Positions 17,426-27,900 of a DNA stretch of 64,000 bases are shown one piece after another. Numbering within the stretch: position 1 is the first letter of the stretch; each line of letters starts with the position of its first letter. The stretch comes from Pseudomonas plecoglossicida NBRC 103162 = DSM 15088 (GTDB lineage: Bacteria > Pseudomonadota > Gammaproteobacteria > Pseudomonadales > Pseudomonadaceae): NCBI RefSeq assembly GCF_000730665.1, contig NZ_BBIV01000025.1:21489-85488 (forward strand). Direction: 5' to 3'. Under the pieces are notes generated by a model. That model saw nothing but the letters and a program-made list of their open reading frames with translations, was not told the origin of the DNA and did no database searches. The position numbers and the translations under genes are program-made.

Positions 17426-18940
17426 TCAGTTTGCCTGGTCTGCGGCCAACAGGTTGTCCCGGGTCTGCTGCTCCACGGTGCGCTGGATCTCCCGCGCCAG
17501 GGTTTTCACATCATGCTGTTCGATCTCCTTGGGCATCACCTGGAAGCCGATCGAGTTGTAAAGCCGTCCCCACGCCGCCTGGGCATCGGAATAGGCCGCC
17601 TCGCGCTGATAGCGCGACAGCAGCAGGCGTCCCTCGGCGCGGATCAGTTCCAGTTCGCTGCCCAGCGCAGCATTGCGCGAAGACTGGGCGTAGTTGAGCA
17701 GGCTCTGGTCCACCCGCAGGCTTTCATCGGCGAACTCCACCTCCTGGCGGGCCAACTGGTAGCGCAACAGGCCGACCCGGACCTGGGTGAGAATCGCCAT
17801 GGACAGCGCGGTACGGCGCATGTCGTCGGTCTTTTCCTGGCTCTGCTCCGCAGCGGTGATGTCGGGGTACTGCAGCAGGCGCAGCAGGTTCATCGAGACA
17901 TTGATGCCGGTCTGGTTCCAGTCGCTGTTGTACAGGTACTTGTTGGAGTCGTACTCGTAGCCGTAGTTGAAGCTCACGTTCGGCCACAACTGGGCCTTGG
18001 CGATCTTCAGGTCGTTCATGCTCACGCGCTTGCGGTACCACTCTTCCATGATTTCCGGGCGCCGCTCCAGGGACAGGCGCTCCAGCTGCTCGACATTGCC
18101 GGTCAACAACGGCAGCGGCTGCTCGGTACTGTCGGCCAGTTGCATGCGGGTGTTGGGCGGCAGCGACATCAGGGCGGCCAGCTCGGCACGGGCGAACTCC
18201 AGGTCCTGGCGGCGCACTGTGAGCATGTACACCGAGTCGAGCAGGGCGCGCTGGTAGGCAAGGATGTCCTGGCGTGGCAGCAGGCCCTTGCCCTCGGCTT
18301 CGCGGGCCGCGGTCAGGGCGCGGTGGGTGCGCATCAGCAGGCCGTCCACCTCCGGCAGCAGGCGCTGGGCAGCGAGGGCGCGCCAGTAGGCGTTGCGCAC
18401 GTCCTGCAGAACGTTCTGCGCGACCTTTTCCCGGCGCTCCTCGGCCATCAGCATCTGGTCGTTCTTCTGCTGCGTGCGGAAGTACGCCACGCCGAAGTCC
18501 AGCAGGCTCCAGGACAGCCCGAGGCTGTACAGGGTGCGGTAGCGTTCTTCTGAGGTGGAAGGACGCAAGCTGACCTGGCGGTCCTCGATACCGATCGAGG
18601 TGCCGCCGGAGTCGTTGTTGCGCCCGGCGTAACCGGCCGAGGCGACCAGGCGCGGCAGCATCTCGTGGCTGGAGACATCGCGCAGGTCCGAGGCCAGCGC
18701 GCTTTCCAGCAGCTTCAGGCGGTAGTCGAGGTTGTACTTCAAGGCCCGCGCCGACGCTTCGTAGAAGGTGATGGGGCCGTTCACCGGCTCCTGCTCCTTG
18801 TACATGCGCGCCTGGTCGTCGATCACCCGCTGGCGCATTTCGCTTTCGCTGTAGGGCTTGGGCTCGAAGGCCGAGCAGGCGCTGAGCAGGACGCTGACGG
18901 CAGCGAAGCTGCTCAGGCTTTTCAATGGCAATGCTGGCAT
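17426..18940 (-). CDS. TolC-family outer-membrane lipoprotein of the giant-protein export cluster
   Basis: A 504-residue outer-membrane efflux family protein with a lipoprotein signal peptide (FAAVSVLLSACSAFE, lipidation Cys near residue 22). Long helical stretches match two OEP repeats: YRTLYSLGLSWSLLDFG and RRPEIMEEWYRKRVSMNDLK are typical of TolC-like channels. ATG 18940 with AGGA upstream; the longer frame adds residues antisense to nothing useful. It starts only 37 bases after the stop of the 3.5-kilo-residue protein and is the last gene of that operon, so it is the likely exit channel for that protein. Confidence 0.85.
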   Translation of the reverse strand: MPALPLKSLSSFAAVSVLLSACSAFEPKPYSESEMRQRVIDDQARMYKEQEPVNGPITFYEASARALKYNLDYRLKLLESALASDLRDVSSHEMLPRLVASAGYAGRNNDSGGTSIGIEDRQVSLRPSTSEERYRTLYSLGLSWSLLDFGVAYFRTQQKNDQMLMAEERREKVAQNVLQDVRNAYWRALAAQRLLPEVDGLLMRTHRALTAAREAEGKGLLPRQDILAYQRALLDSVYMLTVRRQDLEFARAELAALMSLPPNTRMQLADSTEQPLPLLTGNVEQLERLSLERRPEIMEEWYRKRVSMNDLKIAKAQLWPNVSFNYGYEYDSNKYLYNSDWNQTGINVSMNLLRLLQYPDITAAEQSQEKTDDMRRTALSMAILTQVRVGLLRYQLARQEVEFADESLRVDQSLLNYAQSSRNAALGSELELIRAEGRLLLSRYQREAAYSDAQAAWGRLYNSIGFQVMPKEIEQHDVKTLAREIQRTVEQQTRDNLLAADQAN

Positions 18941-18977
18941 AGGCAATCCTTGGTCCATCCGTGAATAGGCATCAGCT

Positions 18978-21900
18978 TCATGGCGCGTTGCTGCCGCGGC
19001 GTTGCGCAGCCTCACGCAACTGCGCACGGAAGCCATGCGCAGGCTGTGGTTGGTTTTCCGGGGCCGGCACCATGTCGGTCGGGAAGGGCGCCCACACTGA
19101 AGGGTCTGGCAGCAGGCCGTCAGCGCTCAGGCTGATGACGCCGTGACGGCCGTCGACCCAGTCCTTGTCCTCGGCGCTCTCGCGCCGGCTATCGCCCACC
19201 GCACGGGCAACGAACTGGCCATTGACCAGGCCAAGCTGGCTGCCGAGCGACTGGCTTTCGATCTCGGGGGTGGCGAACAGGTGCACATTGCTGCCGTCCG
19301 CACCCCAGGCGGACAGGGTCAGGTTCTGGTTGACCCGCTCCACCACCGGGGCGACGAAGATGGCCGGGGATACATCCGGCAAGGGCAGTGTCGTGGTGCC
19401 TGTGTGGGCATCGCGGTCGAAGTAGGGCCCTGGTGGGATGTACGGCGTCGAGATATCCAGGGTGATGGTCAGCAGGGCCTGGTCGGTGGCCCCGGCAAGG
19501 TCGCTGATGGTGTAGGTGAAGAAGTCCTTGAGCACCTGGCCCAGGCCCGCCGCCGCCAGTACGTCGGGGTTGCTCAGGTCGATGGTGTAGGTGTAGCTGC
19601 CATCGGCGTTGAGCACCAGGGTGCCGTACTGGCCAAGGATCGGTTGGCCGATGACCCCGAGGGTGCCGGTGCCGCCCTCCTGGCCGGTGCGAATGCCGGT
19701 CACGGTCAGCCCGTCGCCGCCATCCACATCGCTGTCGTTGGGCAGCACGTTGCCACTGGTGTGCGGTGCGGGCACCTGGTCGCTGGCGGTGTTGCTATCG
19801 TCGCGGGCAACGGGGTTGTCGTTGGCACCCTGGATGGTCACGGTCAGGCGCGCATCGGACGTGATGCCGGCGGTGTCGCGCATGCGGTAGGTGAACACCT
19901 CGCGCAGCGATTCGCCGGCACTGCGCATGGCCTGCACGGTGGGGTTGCTGTTGTCGACGACATACTGGTAACTGCCGTCGGCATTGATCAGCAGCGTGCC
20001 GTAGAGGCCCTGCAGCAATTGACCTGCGCTGGCGGTGCGGCCATTTTCGCCGATGTACTGCACCACGGTCCTGGTCTCGCCGTACTGCACGCCATCGATG
20101 TCGGTGTCGTTGTCGAGCACATTGCCCCGTGGGTCGACCCCTGCGGTGCCGTTGTTCACGCCGCCGGCTTCCACCGCCGCAGCGGTGTCGTCATGGGCCT
20201 GCGGGTAGTCGTTGCGCCCGTCGATGGTGATGCTCAGCACACCGTTGGCGGTGCCGCCCCAGATATCGCTCAGCAGGTAGGTGAAGTTGTCGACCAGGGT
20301 CTGGCCGCTCACGCGCAGGGCCTGGACGGCTTGCAGGCTGTTGTCGAGTTCATAGTTCCAGGTGCCGTCGGCGTTCAGCGTGAGGTCGCCGTACTGGCCG
20401 CGCAGGGTTTGCCCGACCTGGCTGGCATTGCCGGGCAGGGGGCCGTTGCCGGTCCAGAACGCCAGCACTTCCAGGGTTTCCGGGAACAGGATGTTGACCG
20501 TGTCCGGGTCGCTGTCGTTGTCCATCACGTTGCCGCTGGGGTTGCTGCCCGGGATGTTGTTGTTGACGCCGCCGGCTTCCACGGCCATGCCCTGGTCGGG
20601 GCCGGCGACCGGGGGCTGGTTTTCGCCGCGGATGAAGATGGTCAGGGTGGCGGTGTCGCTCAGCCCGCCGCCGTCGGTGACCTGGTAGGTGTAGTTCTGG
20701 ATGACGAAGCCCAACGGGCCCAGGGCGATGATGTCCGGGTCGTTGGAGTTGACCACGAAGCGGTAGCTGCCGTCGGCATTGAGGGTCAGGGTGCCGTAGT
20801 TGGTGGTGACGGTGGTGCTGCCGGTGACGGGGTCGAGGGTCGGGTTGCTGCTTTCAGCGCCCACGCCCACGGCGGTGACCACCTTGGTGTCACCGGCATC
20901 CACGTCGGTGTCGTTGTTCAGCACATTGCCGGTGGGGTTGCGCCCGCCGTTGCCGTCGTCGTCCACGGCCACGGCGAAGGCGAAATCGTCGCGCGCCACA
21001 GGCGTGTCGTAGCGGCCCTCGATGGTGATGTTGATCTGCGCCTGGGCGCTTGCACCGGCGGTGTCGTGCATGCGGTAGGTGAAGGTTTCGCGCAGCTGTT
21101 CGCCGGCCTTGAGGGCCTGCACGGCCGCCAGGCTGTCGTTGACGGTGTACACGTAGTTGCCGTTGGCATCGATGCTCAGCGTGCCGTAGGTGCCGGCCAC
21201 CACGGTGGCACCGGCAGTGACCTGGACGAAGGTGCCGCCTGCGGCCAGGGTGCCCAGATAGATGCCATCGACCGTCTTGCTGTCGCCGGCATCCACATCG
21301 CGGTCGTTGACCAGCGCGTTGCCGCTGCCTGGCTGGCCTGCGGTGCCATTGTTGACGCCACCGGCCTCGATGGCGATGGCGCCGTCATTGGTAGCGATGG
21401 GCGTGTCGTTGCGGCCATGGATGACCACGGTGAAGGTGGCGGTGACCACCTTGCCGTTGCCATCGCTGACGCTGTACTGGAACACTTCGGTGAGCCGGTC
21501 GGCATCGGTGCGCAGCGCCTGCACTGCACTGTTGCTGTTGTTGACCACATAGCGGTAGTTGCCCTGGGCATCGAGCACCAGGCTGCCGTAGTTGCCGGCC
21601 AGCGCCTGGCCGGGGGTTGCCGTGGTGCCGTTGGGGCTGACCACCGCGCTGATGGTCAGGGTGTCGCCGTCCGGGTCGCTGTACGCCGTGCGGATGCTGC
21701 CGCTGGGGTTCAGGCCGGGGGTGGCGTTGTTCAATCCGCCGGCCTCGATGGCGTCGACGCGGACCGGGTTGACCACGGGCGGGTCATTGACCCCGGTGAC
21801 AGTGATGACCAGTTGCGCCTGATCGGTGAGCCCGCCGCTGTCGTGGATCCGGTAGGTGAAGACCACGTCCAGGCTCTGCCCGGCCTTGAGCGCGCGAATG

Positions 21901-24900
21901 GCCGGGTCGGCGCTGTTGACCACGAAGCTGTAGGTGCCGTCCTGGTTGAGGATCAGCTGGCCGAAGTTGCCGCTGATCAGGCTGTTGTCGGCCAGGCGAG
22001 CGACGCTACCGATGATGCTCGCCGGCGCGCCGTTGGCCACTGGGGTCAACGTGCCCCCGGCGCTTTCCAGGCCACTGCGCACGCCGTCCACCTTGAGCTG
22101 GGTGGCGGTCGGCTGGTCGAGACGGTCGACGTCGGTATCGGCACCGACGCCCGCGTTACCGGTGATCACGTTGCCGCTGGCATTGACCGGCGCCGGGCTA
22201 CCATCGCTGGCACCGGCGCTGGCCGTGCCGCGGTCGTCCACGGCCACCGGCGCATCGTTGGCACCCTGGATGGTGATCACCAGCACGGTCACCGAGCTCA
22301 GGCCGCCGGCGTCGACCATCTGGTAGGTGAACTGCTCGACCAGCGAGTCGCCGGGCGACAGCGCTTGCACGGCGGGGTTGCTGTTGTCGACGACATACCG
22401 GTAACTGCCGTCGGCATTGATCGTCAGTGTGCCGAAGTTCGCCAGCACGCTGGCCGCCTGGCCGCTGACGACCGGGAAGATCCGGCCGCCACCCGGGCCG
22501 TCGAAGCGGACCGAGTTGACCTGCTTGGTCTCGCCCAGCGCCACCGAGTCCACGTCGGTGTCATTGGTCAGCACGTTGCCGATGGCGTCCCGGCCCGGCG
22601 TGCCATTGCGGGTACCGCCGGCCTCGATGGCGGTGCCGACATCACCATTGGCGATCGGGGTGTCGTTGGCCCCGTGGATGTTGATCTGCAGCACCGCGCT
22701 GCTGGTCAGGCCGCCGCTGTCGACGATGTCGTAGCCGAAGGTGTCGGTGATGAAATTGCCAGCGGTGCGCAGCGCCTGCACCGCCGGGTTGCTGTTGTCG
22801 ACGATGTACTGGAAGCCCCCGTTGGGCCTGATGATCAGGGTGCCGTACAGCCCCTGTATCACGGTGACGATGTTGCCACCCACCGGCTTGCCGGTCAGGT
22901 CGGCGTTGCTGGCGATGTGGGTGACGGTGAGTACGTCGTTGTTGGTCTGGATATCGACGTCGGTGTCATTGGTCAGCACGTTGCCGGTGGGGTTCACCCC
23001 GGGGTCGGCGTTGTTGAAGCCGCCGGCCTCGACGGCGATGGCCAGGTCCGCGTGGGCCACCGGGGCGTCGTTGACCGGGTCGATGACGATGTTCATCACA
23101 TCGGTGTCGGTCAGTGCATCGGCCGGGTTCTGGCCGGGTATGCCGTCGCCGTTGAGCGGCGCATCGCCGAAGTTGCCCTGGTCGTTGGTGACCATGGTCA
23201 GGGTTTCGGGGTTGCGGAAGGTGTTGAAGTCCTGGTCGCCTTTGTAATACAGCTGGCTCAGCAACACATTCAACTGGGCCAGGGTGCCGGTCAGCACCAG
23301 GCTGCGGCCGGCCCCTGCGGGCGGCGTGGCATTGGCGGCAGGCGGCGTGGCGGTTTGCCAGAGGACACCGTGGACCACGCTCAGGGTGATGGTCAGCACG
23401 CCATTGGCATTGCCGGCGTTCGCGTCCACGTCACTGACGGTCAGGCCCCCGATATGCAGCACGGTGTCTTCCTGGCCATGCTGGTCGGAGACGGTGTTGA
23501 CCGGCGCCTCGTTGATGTGCACGTAGCCGGCATCGGCGGTGCCGGTGGTACCTTCGCCCAGGCTCAGGCTGATGCTGCCCAGGCCGGCGGCCGCTGCGGC
23601 GGTATCGGTATCGATACGCACGCGGAAGTTGTTGCCGGCGCTGGCCTGGTGGGTCTGGTCCACGGCGATCAGGTAGTTGCCGGATGGCAACAGGGCGAAC
23701 TGGTACTGGCCGCCGTTGGCGGTGGTGGTGGTGAAGGTGCGGTCGTCGGCGGTGTTGAACAGGCCGTCGTCACCCGCCCAGGTCAGGGTGACGCCGATGC
23801 CGTCCAGGCCGGGACCGTCGGGGCTGGTGTTGTTGGTGGCGCTGCGGGTGTCGTCCCACAGCGTGCCCTGGATCACGCCCATGCCGGCGCCGTCGCTGAG
23901 GATGTAGTTGTTCAGGCCGCTGACGCCGTCCTGGCCGTTGCGCTCGCCGGTGGCACCTCCCGCGGTGGCCGGCAGCGAGCCGCCCCAGCCGCTGCTTTCG
24001 AAGTCGCTGGGCAGGCTGGTCCAGGTCAGCACGGCGGCGCTGGCGGCGTTGTCGGCGAAGGTGACGTTGGGCAGGGTGACGGTGTAGATCACCTGCACCG
24101 AGTCGTTGGGCGCCAGCCGGGCGAAGTCCACGGTGATCCCGCTGCCATCGCTGAAGCTGATGCCGCTGGGCAGGTTGGCAAGGTCCAGCGCCACGCCGTT
24201 GAGCAGGATGCTCTGCACCTGGTAGTTGCTGCCGCTGGGGAACTGGTCGACCAGATGGGTCTCGTAGGCGGGTACGCCACCGTTCTGAGTGAAACTCACC
24301 GACACCGTGGCGTCGGTGGTGCCGCTGACGCTACCGGGCGCGACGTTGATGACCGACTTGTCCATGCCGGTGAAGCTGGGCTCGACCACGCGTTCGAAGA
24401 TCGTGTCGCTGCGGCCCCGGTCGACGCCGCCGTTGGGGCCTACATGTTCGAACACGGTCATGCCCAACTGGGGCGCGGTGTCCTGGTTGCCGGCCACGTT
24501 GCTGACACGCACGTTGAACTCGAGGATCACCCCTTCGATATCGCTGTCGTTGATTTCGGTGTTGGTCAGGTTGCCGAGGCTGAAGGTGATGGTCTGGCTG
24601 CCGTCGTCGTGGGTAATGATCTCCAGGCGGCCGTTGCCGATGTCGAAGATCCCGGAGGGCACGGTGCCGCCAAGGTCGGGGTGGATCGGCAGGGCCACGT
24701 CGCTGTTCTGGTTGCCGGTCATGAACAAGGCATTGTTGCTGACCAGGTCGGTGGCGTCGGTGGTAAGGCCGCCGAGATTGCTCGACACCATCGCGATCAG
24801 GATGTTGTTGAGGTTGGCGGGGATGAACTCCAGCCCTGCGGCCAGCTCGATGCGGATCTGGTAATCGGGGTTGTCGCCGGTCGGTACCAGCACCGCCACC

Positions 24901-27900
24901 CGGTAGCGGATGATTTCGCCAACCGCCACGGTTTCCACCAGGCCGCTGGTGTCGGTTGCGCCGCTGGCATTGCTGGCGGGCGGGGTATCGGACACGCCGC
25001 CGACGCGCGACACCTGGATGCCGTTGGTGACCGGGATCAGCAAGGCACTGAGCACGCGGTAGTCGTTGAGCACCCCGCTGTTGAGCAAGCCGTCGTCGCC
25101 ACTGCGCTCGCCATTGACGGTGTCGGTGGTGCTGTTGCTGCCGTCCAGGCTGCTCCAGCGCACCTGGACATTGTTGGGGATCGCCGCTTCGCCCGCGGCG
25201 GTGGCATTGACCACGCCGGTCAGGGTGATGACGATGCTGCCGCCATTGGCGATGTCGATGTTGGCACCGTTTTCGGTCACCAGCTGGCCGTTGCGAATGA
25301 CGAAGTCGACGCCGCCGCTTTTGGTGGCGCCGCCGAGGTACTGGATGGTGCCGCTGATCACCAGGTTGTCGATCTCGGTCGGCAGCACGTCGAGCAGGCT
25401 GATGTCGAACGCGTTGGTGCCGGAGTTGTTGGCCACCGTGATGGTGAAGGTCACGGTATCGCCCTGGTCGAAGCCGCCGAACGCCGGTGTCGAGGTGATC
25501 TGCTGGGTCACCGTCAGGGTCGGCTCGACGATGGTCACACCGGGCTGCTGGGCGCTGTTGACACTGCGGTCCACCGCGACCGTGCCGTTGGGGGTATCGC
25601 CGTCGGGGTCGCTGTGGACCAGCTGCGCACCATTGTTCAGCGTGGTGCCTTGCTGGTTGCCGGTGACGTTGCTGGCCACCAGCACCAGGCGGATGACGAA
25701 GCTGTTGTTGCCGGTGACGTTGTCAGCGTTCGCGCCTGCCGAGCTGAATACCAGCAGCAGGTCGGCGCCGTCGCTGCCGTCGGGGGTGACCGGGTTGACG
25801 TTCAGGGTGCCGTTGAAGTCCGCGCCCAGGGCCGCACTGCCGGCCACAGTGGTGATGATCTGGAAACCCAGGTTACCGTTGAAGCGCGGGTCCAGGCGCA
25901 GGCCGGGCGGAATCAGGTCGTTGATGCGCAGGCTGCCGGTGAAGCCTTCCGGCAGGTTGACCACGATGTCGTAGGTCATGCTCTCGCCGATCACCAGGTT
26001 GCTGCCGGTGGTGTGGCTGGCGCTGGAATCGTCGTTGCTGAGGCTGCCGTCCTTGTAAGTCTTGGAGATGGTCGGCGCGGCGACTTGCTGGTTGGCCACC
26101 TCCACCAGGTCGGTGGGGGTGAAGTCCTGGCCGCCGTCGACGCTGGCGTAGTTGGTCAGTGCTGCGCTGCTCTGCAGGGTACTGGAGGCGAGGATGGCAT
26201 TGCTTACCGTGACATCGTAGGTGATCACCACCACGTTGGCGCCGGACAGGTCGGCGGCGCTGCCGCTGCGCCCGGCCAGCAAGGTGGCCTGGCCATTGGC
26301 GTCGAGGAAGGTGATGGTGTTGCCGGTGACCCTGTAGTCGGTGCCGGCCACCAGCAGGGTGCCGTCGCCGCGGTAGATCTGCAGGTTCGCCGCCGCCAGG
26401 CTGCCGTTGACGAACGACAGGCCGGCGGGCAGGGTGATGCTGGTACTGACATCGAAGGCTCCGCCGCCACCGCTGTTCTTCAGCGCGGTGGCCAGGCGCA
26501 GGGTGTCGGCACCGTCGATGCCGCTGACGTTGCCGTCCACGGCGGCCAGGCTGGTGACATTGCCGGCGAAGGGTACGCCGCTGGTGCCGGGGGCGGTCCA
26601 GCTGCCGGTGGTGCCGGTGACCGTGCCGTGGCTGCTGGATACCACGCCATGCTTGATATCCAGCACGGGCTCTGCGACCGATTCGATCACCGCCACGTCG
26701 GAGGAAGTCAGCACGGTCTTGTCGACCGTTGTCGTCTGGCTCGATTGCGCCAGTACGTCGAGCTCGCGCTGGTCGGCGAACGGCTGGTCGCCGACCCGCA
26801 TGGTGAAGCGCACCTGCACGGTGCCGCCGGCAAGTCCGCCCGAGACGAAGTTGCCAAAGTCGAAGATGATCGAGTTGCCAGGGCCGGTGGTGACGCTGTC
26901 GGGCACATCGAGGATGGTGTTGCCACTGCCGAAGCTCCATTGGCCGACACCGGTGCCGAAGCTCCAGGTGATGCCGTTGGCGTCGAGCAAGGGCAGTGGC
27001 AGGTAGGCGGTGAGCTTGAAGTTCTCGTAGTCGGCCACCAGCAGGTCGTAGCTGATGGTGAAGGTCACCACATCGCCCGGGCGCAGTTCGCCGTTGCTCG
27101 GCGGGTTGCCGCCGTTGACCTGGGTCAGCTCGATATCGACCGTCGAGGTATCGATGGTGCTGGAGGTGCTGGAACCATCGCTCTGGGTGCCGCCCAGGTT
27201 GACCGCATCACGCAGCACGGTGGCATTCACCGTGGCGTTGTTACCGACGCTGTCGCCTTCGTTGAGCTGGTCGTGGGGCGGGTGGTCGGTGGTGTAGGTG
27301 GCGTCGATCAGCGCGTCGTAGACGATGCTCAGGCGCGTGGCACCTTCGCGCACGTCATCTGCATAGAGGTCGCCGAACAGCGCGGCGACGCCCGGGCCGG
27401 CAACGGCCCGGCGGATCGATTCGGCAATGTCGAATACCAGCGTGGTACTGCCGTCGGCGTTCACCGTCTGGGTGTAGACCAGGGTGATGGTCTGGGAGGT
27501 GCCCCCCTGCTGGATGACCAGCGTGGGCGGGTTGCTCGGGTTGAAGGTCTGGCCGTCGCTGAGCAGGTCGGTCACGGTGAACTGACCTTGCTCGAGGATG
27601 TTCTCGCCGAAGGCGAAGAAGTCGGAGATGGCCACGTCCATGGTGTAGCGTAGGGTATCGCCGGGTGTAAGGCCAGGGGTGCCGACGTCGTTCTGCAGGT
27701 TGACCTGCTTGAGCAGGGTGATCGACTTGGCGACGAAGGTCACGCCCTGGCCGTCGCCGGTTTCGCTGAACGGGTAGCCGTTCGGGTCGACCGGGCGGTC
27801 GCGTGGGTCCAGCGGGTTCCAGTTGCCGGTGACACTGGCGGTGCCGAAGTTGATGGTCACCGGGTTGCCGGTGGCGGGGTCGATCACCGGGCGGCCGTTG

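Noticed and set aside
18978..19440. Possible RTX/type I secretion signal at the C-terminus of the giant protein
   Set aside because: No GGxGxDxUx nonapeptides and no typical type I C-terminal signal were seen; the tail is Pro-rich and unlike RTX ends.
19143..27653. Open frame of over 2,800 codons on the plus strand opposite the giant protein gene
   Set aside because: It is an antisense shadow produced by GC-rich codon use and repeats; the translation is a low-complexity Val/Ala/Gly/His mix without domains, whereas the minus strand gives clear DUF4347, SdrD-B-like and VCBS units.
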